Source of the DNA: an uncultured Cytophagales bacterium
Lineage (GTDB): Bacteria; Bacteroidota; Bacteroidia; Cytophagales; Thermonemataceae
Assembly (NCBI GenBank): GCA_937911505.1
Contig: CALEMF010000112.1
Coordinates: forward strand, 1-64,000
Reading direction: 5' to 3'
DNA length: 64,000 nucleotides
Made by a program: the position numbers and the translations under genes. The notes beneath the pieces are model-generated. The model did not search any database. It was not told the DNA's origin and worked only from the letters and a program-made list of their open reading frames with translations. This document shows positions 9,511 to 16,208 of the stretch, piece after piece. Positions within the stretch are counted from its first letter, which is position 1, and each line of letters begins with the position of its first letter.

Positions 9511-9523
9511 TTATTTATATGTC
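9506..9523. promoter_or_regulatory. Imperfect palindrome at the MerR/B12 regulator start (possible operator)
   Basis: GACAT-N8-ATGTC with two further pairs inside the spacer. It overlaps the first ATG of the MerR-type gene (9508-9510). Autoregulation through an operator at the own gene is usual for MerR/CarH-type proteins; the assignment here is by position and symmetry only. The rest of the 9511-9738 gap shows no gene. Confidence 0.35.
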
Positions 9524-9738
9524 AAGAGAACTTTATGCTTAAGAGAATTGTTTAAAAATTCTACAGTCAGTAAAGACAAATAAAAACATTAGGAAGTAAA
9601 AACTGGCAAGGAGAACAGTAAAGCCCTCATTCTCCGGTCTCTCAAAATTTAAGCCAAAGCAAATAATATAAGCAACTGTAGGTCAGCTTCTCCACACCAT
9701 TTTTATTGTGTATTACTATCTCTTCTTTCTCTGGCAAG

Positions 9739-10656
9739 CTATTCGTAAGATATGTATTCACGCAACTGTATTAGTTTTCGTTGGTCGATCAACTTAATCT
9801 TACTTAAATCTTCTTCTGATTCATAACGTCCGTGTTGCATTCTGTAACTTACAATAACCTTAGCGAGTTTTTTACTTATATAGGGGTGTTTGCTAAGTGC
9901 CACGTCATCTGCTTGGTTAATGGCTACTTTATTGATCTCATCTGTAGCGATGTGTGCATGCTTTTGGAGGGTAGTAATGACTTCTGGTGCAAGGCCATAT
10001 ACTTCGTGCAGTTGCTGCCAAGTTACAAAACCACCTAGCTTATTACGATAGGCTACAATCCTAGCAGAAAGCTTTGTACCAATACCACTAATTTGCTTTA
10101 ATTGTGTAGTATCTGCTTGGTTTAATTCAAAAGGTACAATTATACGCTTTTTCTTCGTATATCTTTTCTGTGCTTTGTCTCGCTTGTAGAAACGTTTTTT
10201 GTTGTCTCTTTTGAAAGCAGGCTTTTTCTCAGGAATAACTATGTAAGGAGCCAATACTTGGTAAGTTTCGGGTGGAAAGTCATATATGTTTAGTACGTCT
10301 TCTTTCTTTCTAAATTTTCCGCCTTTTTCTATATAGTTTCGAATTCTATTACTTATCCGAGCGCTTACCCCTAAGGCTTGCCATTCTGCTGCACTTATTT
10401 CATTGGGATTGAAGAAAGTCAAGGTTGATTCATCTACTATGGTAGATAACTGCTTGGGAGGTGGGCTTTCTAGTAGATAAGCAAGGCTATCTAACACTAC
10501 TGGCTGTATGGCAGAAGAAGGCTTCTTAAAGAATTGACTTGCCAAGGAGGGCGTTAATAATGCCACTATCATGATGAACCATAGTATGAGAAAACCATTG
10601 GTCTCTGTTCTGTTAAAACCAAAGTAGTCTCGTATGAGAAAGCGTAGTTTTTTCAC
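9739..10656 (-). CDS. Membrane-anchored helix-hairpin-helix protein (ComEA-like repeats)
   Basis: 305 residues. A short cytosolic start is followed by one hydrophobic segment (about 22-42), a basic linker and three helix-hairpin-helix units: around 90-140, 175-225 (LNQADTTQLKQISGIGTKLS) and 235-290 (INQADDVALSKHPYISKKLA). HhH units bind the DNA backbone without sequence preference, as in ComEA, so a role in DNA binding at the envelope, for instance DNA uptake, is possible but unproven. It is followed closely upstream and downstream on the same strand; the RmlD-like gene starts only 19 bases before it. A strongly basic stretch (about 145-175) separates the first HhH unit from the others. Confidence 0.8.
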   Translation of the reverse strand: MKKLRFLIRDYFGFNRTETNGFLILWFIMIVALLTPSLASQFFKKPSSAIQPVVLDSLAYLLESPPPKQLSTIVDESTLTFFNPNEISAAEWQALGVSARISNRIRNYIEKGGKFRKKEDVLNIYDFPPETYQVLAPYIVIPEKKPAFKRDNKKRFYKRDKAQKRYTKKKRIIVPFELNQADTTQLKQISGIGTKLSARIVAYRNKLGGFVTWQQLHEVYGLAPEVITTLQKHAHIATDEINKVAINQADDVALSKHPYISKKLAKVIVSYRMQHGRYESEEDLSKIKLIDQRKLIQLREYISYE

Positions 10657-10675
10657 TGTTCGTTTTTATTTTTAG

Positions 10676-11599
10676 TCACTTGAGGGAGAGCGATGCTTCT
10701 AAAGATGCTATTTGTGCTTTCATAAGGTTTAATCCTTCCTCAAAAGAATGAGGTTGGTAACCTAGCTGTTTGATAGCCTTATCAATGATAAATCCTGTCT
10801 TGGGAGGTCTTTTAGCAGGTTGTTTAAAAGTGGAAGCATCTGCCTTTTGTATAGGAGTAGCATCTAAGGCAAAGCATTGCGCTGTTTTTAGCGCCATTTC
10901 GTAAGGCGTCAAGAAATCTTTTCCAGCAATATTGAAAACACCTTGTGCGTTTCTCTCTATGATCAAATAGCAGCCTAGTGCCAAATCTTCTGCTAGCGTA
11001 GGAGTACGCCACTGGTCGTTCACCACCTTGATAGTTTTATTTTCTTCGAGTGACTTTTTCACCCAAAGTATAATATTACTTCTACTCATATCGGGTACAA
11101 TGCCATAAACGAGTACTGTTCTCACAATGGCCCAAGGTAGACCACTTTCTTTTACGATTTGTTCGGAAGCAAGCTTACTCTCCCCATAATGGCTGATAGG
11201 AGCAGGAGTAGCTTCTTCGTCATAAGGGCCTGCTTCTCCATCGAAAATAAAGTCAGTAGACAAGTGTAGGAAAAACACGTTGTATTGCTTGCAAGCTTCT
11301 GTCAAGTAAGTGACGGCTTTTACATTTTGCTGCCAGCAATCTGCTGATCGTTGCTCACAGGCATCTACTTGTGTCATAGCGGCCGTGTGGATCAAGTAAT
11401 CAGGTTGATATTGGCTGATGATTTTTTGTATTTCGTCAGGAGAAGTAACGTCTAGTGATGTAAAAGTATAATTCCCCTTAGGGAGTCTGCATTTTCCCCG
11501 AGAGGTCGCCATAAGCGTGTAGGCTTCTTTTTCAGCAATGAGTTTTACAAGTTTTTGTCCTAGCAAGCCGTTTGCGCCCGTGATGAGTATTTTTTTCAT
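10676..11599 (-). CDS. RmlD-like SDR reductase (dTDP-4-dehydrorhamnose reductase family)
   Basis: 307 residues of the extended short-chain dehydrogenase type. An NAD(P)-binding GANGLLGQ glycine motif is at the start, the sugar-nucleotide reductase signature DACEQ follows, and the catalytic YxxxK is YGESK. The family reduces dTDP-4-dehydrorhamnose to dTDP-rhamnose. No rmlA, rmlB or rmlC lies nearby, so a related sugar or non-sugar substrate is possible. It lies between a small secreted protein gene (13 bases upstream) and the HhH gene (19 bases downstream), suggesting one minus-strand transcript. Confidence 0.82.
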   Translation of the reverse strand: MKKILITGANGLLGQKLVKLIAEKEAYTLMATSRGKCRLPKGNYTFTSLDVTSPDEIQKIISQYQPDYLIHTAAMTQVDACEQRSADCWQQNVKAVTYLTEACKQYNVFFLHLSTDFIFDGEAGPYDEEATPAPISHYGESKLASEQIVKESGLPWAIVRTVLVYGIVPDMSRSNIILWVKKSLEENKTIKVVNDQWRTPTLAEDLALGCYLIIERNAQGVFNIAGKDFLTPYEMALKTAQCFALDATPIQKADASTFKQPAKRPPKTGFIIDKAIKQLGYQPHSFEEGLNLMKAQIASLEASLSLK

Positions 11600-11612
11600 T
11601 ATGTAAAGTAAT

Positions 11613-12065
11613 TCATTTTACCAAGGCCATTCTGATAACTTCTCCTGTATCGTACTCATTCAGAATAATCAAGGACTTTTTTTCTAATACCTCTACTCCT
11701 ATTTGATCTTCCTCTTCATAAGTACCTTCTGCTGTACGACGCTGGATATAGAGCTTAGAGCCATATGGATTAAGACGCCACTTCCCTTTCTCGTCATCAC
11801 CACCAAATATAATATGATAAGTGCCATCTGCTTTGAATTCGAAGAAGGCATAACGCATCATGGTGGCCAACTCTTGTTTTAACTGCGCTCGTTCATTAGG
11901 GGAAGCTTGCTGAATAGCTTGCTCCATGGTGGGTATTTCTAGTTTTGTAAGCTTCCAGTTACCAATGAGATATTGCTTTTTATCTACTTGCGCTTGCGCA
12001 GACAAGTAACCCATCAGGCAGTAAAACAAACAAATGATATAGTTTTTTCTCTTCATTACCAGCAT
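11613..12065 (-). CDS. Small secreted lipocalin-like protein
   Basis: 150 residues with a Sec signal peptide ending near AQA (about residue 25; the first Met or the Met at position 4 could start it). The mature part begins LIGNWKLTKLE and alternates short beta strands with a GKWRLN segment. This is the pattern of Bacteroidota lipocalin-like proteins that open with a W(x)L strand. No enzyme motif is seen. First gene of the minus-strand row 12065-9739, with the divergent HAMP-GAF gene on its other side. Confidence 0.7.
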   Translation of the reverse strand: MLVMKRKNYIICLFYCLMGYLSAQAQVDKKQYLIGNWKLTKLEIPTMEQAIQQASPNERAQLKQELATMMRYAFFEFKADGTYHIIFGGDDEKGKWRLNPYGSKLYIQRRTAEGTYEEEDQIGVEVLEKKSLIILNEYDTGEVIRMALVK

Positions 12066-12169
12066 TTTTAGTGCTCAAGATAAAAATACACTTTTCCTCA
12101 ATAAAATGTGTGCCATCTTACCTTTTTCTTCTAAAAACTTAGTTTGGAGCACTTTTTTTCATATTTTGG

Positions 12170-12184
12170 TGGATCAAATCTTGC
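12170..12184 (+). promoter_or_regulatory. Possible sigma-54 promoter (-24/-12) for the HAMP-GAF gene
   Basis: TGGATCAAATCTTGC has the GG-N10-GC spacing of sigma-54 promoters and matches TGGCAC-N5-TTGC except at two bases of the -24 box. A transcript would start near 12196, leaving a leader of about 19 bases before the ATG at 12215. Supported indirectly by a sigma-54 activator in the same window. Short motifs of this kind arise by chance. Confidence 0.35.
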
Positions 12185-12214
12185 GCTTACAAGTATAACC
12201 TCTAAGTAACGCTT

Positions 12215-14104
12215 ATGGCAAAGAACAGAAAAGGAAAATTACGTATTGAGCTTTTCTCTATTCAAACGAAGACTACACTAATCATTCTTCTTTTAAGTTT
12301 ACTTACTATTGCCAACGTCTTATTTGTTTTCTATTCAAATCGCCAACTAAGTCGCAATGCACTTACTGTAGAGGTAGCTCGCCGAAATGAAGTAGTTTCT
12401 CAAAAGCTAAGCTTTTTGGCTTCAAGCGTTTTTTCTGGTAACGAAGCCAGGAAAAAAGAACTTCAATCTTCAATTACTAAACACGACTACAACCTCAGCA
12501 TCCTAGAGGAAGGAGGAGATATTTCTTTAGCAGAACATCAGTTGACTGTTACCCCTACTACTGACGAGGTACGTACTAAATTGATAGAAGTAAAAACATT
12601 ATGGCGCTCCTACAGAGAAAACCTTTTTACTGTGCTTAATCAGCAGCCGCTTATTACGCAAATAGACAGTACGGTCACTGATGAAGGAAAAGTTTCTTAT
12701 CAAGTGAGAAAAGTACCCAATAAAGTTCGTGAAGAAGCTATGGGCTATATACGAGATAATACGCTTAATCTATTTATTCAAAACTCAGAGTTAAGTGATT
12801 TTTACTTAGGTCGCTTCCTTTCACATAAAGAGCGTACTGATGTCACCATTTTTGTTTTTTTTCTCCTCTATATACTATTATTTAGCATCGCTTTCTATCA
12901 ACTTATTCAGAGTTTTGTAAAGCCTGTTCGTAAAATTGAGAAAGCTACCCAAAAGCTTGCGAAAGGTGATTTTAACACTAAAATAGATATTAAACAGAAG
13001 GGAGAAATTGGTCGTATTACACAAAATATTAATCTTCTTTCAGAAAATCTAAGAGCTGCTTCTAGCTTTGCCTTAGCCATTGGTGATGCTAAATTTGATG
13101 TCCCTTTTAATAAAAAAGGCGATGATGATAAGCTGGCAGAGGCACTGTTGGGTATGAGGGATAACTTACGTAAAGTAGATGAAGAAAGCCAGCGTCGCCG
13201 TTGGACCAATGAAGGAGTCACCCTATTTAATGATATTTTACGCGCCAATTTTGACGAATTCGATGAATTTGCCTATCAAATTATATACAACTTGGTTACC
13301 TACCTTGGTGTCAACCAAGGCGCTTTCTTCTCTATTGTAAGTAATCAGCAAAAAGATCAATTTTCTTTACAAATTAATGCTGCTTACGCTTTCGACAGAA
13401 GAAGGTATGAAGAAAAAACAATTACCCTTGAAGAGGGCTTACTAGCACAAGCGGTAAGCGAGAAGGACATTATCTATTTGACAGACGTTCCTGATAACTA
13501 TATAGAGATTACTTCTGGCCTGGGAGACGCACCACCTAGTGTATTACTTATTATCCCACTAATTAGCGAGAAGGAAGTCTATGGGGCTATTGAACTGGCT
13601 TCTTTTAACCAATTAGCTGACTATGAGCTGGCTTTTGCTCAACGTATCGCGGGTATGGTTGCCTCTACCATTGCCACCGTGCGCATGAACGAAAATACCA
13701 AACAATTGCTGGAAGATGCCAAGGAGTATGCACAACAGATGCGCGCACAAGAAGAGGAAATGCGCCAAAATATGGAAGAGCTCGCTACCACGCAAGAAAC
13801 CTTAGAAAAACGCGAAAAAGAAAAATCAGATGCACTTAGTAAGCTTAAAGAGGAGTACGATGCCCGTATTGAAGAAATTTATCAGAAAGAACGCATCTTG
13901 AGAGACCAAAAGACACGCCTGCAAGAAGCACTCGATACTGCTAATGACAAGAATACCCAAGTAGAAAAACAGCAGGAAGACTTGCGTGTAGCCTTAGAAA
14001 AGTTCAAAAACAAAGAAAATCTACTACTTGATACGATTAAGGGTAAAGATACAGAGATAGAGGAGCTAAAAAGAATTATAGAAGATTTAAGGCATAAAAC
14101 CTAA
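12215..14104 (+). CDS. Membrane HAMP-GAF coiled-coil signalling protein without output domain
   Basis: 629 residues. Membrane segment 19-41, an extracytoplasmic region of about 165 residues, membrane segment 208-230, a HAMP domain (about 231-285), then a GAF domain (about 345-495) and a long Glu/Lys/Gln-rich coiled coil (about 500-629). The topology is that of a chemoreceptor or sensor kinase, yet I see neither a methyl-accepting signalling tip, nor HisKA/HATPase, GGDEF, EAL or phosphatase motifs. Proteins of this layout occur in Cytophagales. It probably passes a periplasmic signal through the coiled coil to a separate partner. It ends tail-to-tail with ldcA, the two frames sharing 4 bases. 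A sigma-54-like site precedes it. Confidence 0.88.
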   Translation: MAKNRKGKLRIELFSIQTKTTLIILLLSLLTIANVLFVFYSNRQLSRNALTVEVARRNEVVSQKLSFLASSVFSGNEARKKELQSSITKHDYNLSILEEGGDISLAEHQLTVTPTTDEVRTKLIEVKTLWRSYRENLFTVLNQQPLITQIDSTVTDEGKVSYQVRKVPNKVREEAMGYIRDNTLNLFIQNSELSDFYLGRFLSHKERTDVTIFVFFLLYILLFSIAFYQLIQSFVKPVRKIEKATQKLAKGDFNTKIDIKQKGEIGRITQNINLLSENLRAASSFALAIGDAKFDVPFNKKGDDDKLAEALLGMRDNLRKVDEESQRRRWTNEGVTLFNDILRANFDEFDEFAYQIIYNLVTYLGVNQGAFFSIVSNQQKDQFSLQINAAYAFDRRRYEEKTITLEEGLLAQAVSEKDIIYLTDVPDNYIEITSGLGDAPPSVLLIIPLISEKEVYGAIELASFNQLADYELAFAQRIAGMVASTIATVRMNENTKQLLEDAKEYAQQMRAQEEEMRQNMEELATTQETLEKREKEKSDALSKLKEEYDARIEEIYQKERILRDQKTRLQEALDTANDKNTQVEKQQEDLRVALEKFKNKENLLLDTIKGKDTEIEELKRIIEDLRHKT

Positions 14105-14994
14105 TTGGGCTGTAAGGTCACTTCTTGTTCTTCTACTTGTAATATCACTTCTTGCCCACATACAAGCGCTAGATTATCTGCCTCGTGTCCAACTGGGAAA
14201 TCAAAACAGATAGGATAGCTGTAGACATTTGTTAATTCTCTTATTATCTCATATACACTACTTCCGAAAGAGTCTTTTGGATCTATTCCAGAAAACTGCC
14301 CTATGATGAGGCCTTGGAGCGTTTTTAATTTCCCTGCTCTATGTAAATGACGTAGCATTCTATCAATTTTATAGAGTGGCTCGTTAACTTCTTCTAAAAA
14401 AAGTATTTTTCCCTGTGGTTGGAAATCAGAGGAGGTACCAATTAAACCTTGTAATGTACACAGATTCCCTCCTATCAGTGTCCCTCTTTCTATCCCTACT
14501 TTATTAGAAGTTGTTGCTGCTATTTTATAGCGCCAATTTTCTCCAAATAAAGCTGCCTTAAGCGTATAGAGGCTACGAGGGGTATTCTCAGAAAAGAAAA
14601 GAGGCATACTGCCGTGAATAGTAGCTACCCCTAGCCCTGCTAAGTGCGTAGATAAAACAGTAATATCACTAAAACCTACTATCCATTTGGGTTGCTTTAG
14701 AAAGACTCCAAAGTCAAGTGCGTCTATGAGCTGTACCATGCCATACCCACCTCTCACACACATAATTGCTTTGATATTGGGGTTATCAAGGGCCTCCTGA
14801 AATTCACTCACTCTATCCTTCAAAATTCCTGAAAAACGATAGTGTTTTTTAGCGAGTAAAGGACTATCTATTATTTCTAGTCCCCAATTGTTTAGTACTT
14901 CTCTTGCAAATACTAGATGATTGAAGTCTACACAAGAAGCTGGAGCAATAAATAGAACGGTATCGCCAGGTTGCAAAGGGAGAGGAAACTGCAT
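14101..14994 (-). CDS. LD-carboxypeptidase, peptidase family S66
   Basis: 297 residues. The S66 nucleophile is Ser109 in VGFSDIT, with the partner Glu in FLEEVNEPLYK and the His in FPVGHEAD, so the Ser-Glu-His triad is complete. The family (LdcA) removes the terminal D-Ala from murein tetrapeptides in the cytosol during peptidoglycan recycling; the MccF branch instead detoxifies microcin C. No extra MccF feature is recognised. No signal peptide. Lies just after the Skp/OmpH terminator on the minus strand, so it needs its own promoter, and overlaps the HAMP-GAF stop codon by 4 bases. Confidence 0.92.
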   Translation of the reverse strand: MQFPLPLQPGDTVLFIAPASCVDFNHLVFAREVLNNWGLEIIDSPLLAKKHYRFSGILKDRVSEFQEALDNPNIKAIMCVRGGYGMVQLIDALDFGVFLKQPKWIVGFSDITVLSTHLAGLGVATIHGSMPLFFSENTPRSLYTLKAALFGENWRYKIAATTSNKVGIERGTLIGGNLCTLQGLIGTSSDFQPQGKILFLEEVNEPLYKIDRMLRHLHRAGKLKTLQGLIIGQFSGIDPKDSFGSSVYEIIRELTNVYSYPICFDFPVGHEADNLALVCGQEVILQVEEQEVTLQPN

Positions 14995-15011
14995 CAGAAA
15001 AGCAACTTATA

Positions 15012-15034
15012 TAAAAAAAGCCCCTACTGGGGCT
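15012..15034 (-). terminator. Rho-independent terminator of the bamA-skp cluster
   Basis: On the minus strand AGCCCC-loop AGTA-GGGGCT is followed directly by a run of seven T. It lies 25 bases after the stop of the second OmpH gene and closes the long minus-strand envelope cluster before ldcA. Confidence 0.85.
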
Positions 15035-15058
15035 GTGGAAAAAATATTGCTAACAAGG

Positions 15059-15586
15059 TTATTTATTATCAGTAACAGGAGCGGGTGTAATGCCCAATTT
15101 TTTCAGTACTAAAGGAGAAATATCATCCTTACCGCCTTCAGGCTCATATAGTAGGGCCTCTCTTCGAATAATATAAGCGTAGCCATTTGCTTTTGCTACC
15201 TCTTTTAATGTGTTTTCTACCTTTACGTAGATAGGATTCATAAGGGCTTGCTGCTTTTCTTGAATTGACTTTTCAGCACTTTGTTGAAAATCAGCGATCT
15301 GTTTCTGAAGGGCTTGCAGTTCTTTTTCGTATGCCTCACGTGTAGGATCAGGCATAGTAGTCGCTTCTTGCAAATACTTTTGATATTTTTCTTTAAACTC
15401 TTGCTCTTTAGTAGCTAAATCTTCTTGCAATTTAGTGGCGTAGGTTTTCAATTCTGTTTGTGCAGCCTTTGCTTCTGGCAACTGAGGCATTACATAGTTA
15501 GCATCAAAATAACCTATTTTTTGCTGTGCTTGTGCCCCAAACACAATCATTGCTATCAGTAATACTGTGGATATACTCTTTTTCAT
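15059..15586 (-). CDS. Periplasmic OmpH/Skp-family chaperone (second copy)
   Basis: About 175 residues from the ATG at 15586, where MKKSISTVLLIAMIVFGAQAQ forms a clean signal peptide; the frame is open to 15613. The mature protein starts QQKIGYFDANYVMPQLPEA, the typical OmpH opening, followed by a long charged helical arm (about 50-130) and a return strand. Skp holds unfolded outer-membrane proteins in the periplasm and hands them to the BAM complex. It is the second of two tandem OmpH genes immediately after bamA; the copies are clearly diverged, so this is an old duplication common in Bacteroidota. Confidence 0.9.
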   Translation of the reverse strand: MKKSISTVLLIAMIVFGAQAQQKIGYFDANYVMPQLPEAKAAQTELKTYATKLQEDLATKEQEFKEKYQKYLQEATTMPDPTREAYEKELQALQKQIADFQQSAEKSIQEKQQALMNPIYVKVENTLKEVAKANGYAYIIRREALLYEPEGGKDDISPLVLKKLGITPAPVTDNK

Positions 15587-15637
15587 TTTTATTTTAACAT
15601 TTATTTTATTCATCTCTATAATACTATCTTAACAAGA

Positions 15638-16186
15638 TTAAGGCCTATTGGCATTTTCTCTAGGATTATCTTCTGGATTTCCTAAACCTAGCTCTTCCAA
15701 CACATACTCTGTGTAATCGTGGCGTGGGTCTAGGTATACAATTATAAAGTCGCTCGACTTATCATACACTACTTGTAAAGCCTGCTTACGAGCTACTTTC
15801 TCTACAGCCTTATTTAGCTCTTCTAAAACAGGTCCAATTAGTTCTTTCTTTTTGAGATAAAGCAGTCCTTCGTAGCCAAATGTCTTTTGCTGAAGCTCTT
15901 GTGCTTCTTTTTCCTTTTTTTCAATCTCTAATTGGCGTTCCCTTTTCATCTCATCTGTCAGCACTAGTTCTTCTGCTTGGTATTTCAATTTCATATCGGC
16001 TACTTCCTTAAACTTCACCTGCACTTCCGTCTCAGCCCTTTTAGAAAAGTTGTCTAGTTCGCTTTGTGCTTTTCTATAAGACTCCATCTTATTCAATATA
16101 AAGTTTCCATCGATGAAACCAAACTTCTGTGCTGCTCCCACCTGAAAAAAAAGACAAAAAGTCAAAAGACAAACTACTTGCTTCAT
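15638..16186 (-). CDS. Periplasmic OmpH/Skp-family chaperone (first copy)
   Basis: 182 residues with a signal peptide (MKQVVCLLTFCLFFQVGAAQ) and an OmpH opening QKFGFIDGNFILNKM. A long coiled-coil arm rich in Glu, Lys and Gln (about 40-125) is followed by the closing strand LQVVYDKSSDFIIVYLDP. It begins 23 bases after bamA, with the second copy 24 bases further on, so the three are surely co-transcribed. It functions as a periplasmic holdase for outer-membrane protein precursors. Confidence 0.9.
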   Translation of the reverse strand: MKQVVCLLTFCLFFQVGAAQKFGFIDGNFILNKMESYRKAQSELDNFSKRAETEVQVKFKEVADMKLKYQAEELVLTDEMKRERQLEIEKKEKEAQELQQKTFGYEGLLYLKKKELIGPVLEELNKAVEKVARKQALQVVYDKSSDFIIVYLDPRHDYTEYVLEELGLGNPEDNPRENANRP

Positions 16187-16208
16187 ACCTTAAAAAATCC
16201 TTTGTGAA

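Noticed and set aside
10676-11599. A dTDP-rhamnose operon
   Set aside because: Only an RmlD-like gene is present; rmlA, rmlB and rmlC are missing, so no pathway can be claimed here.
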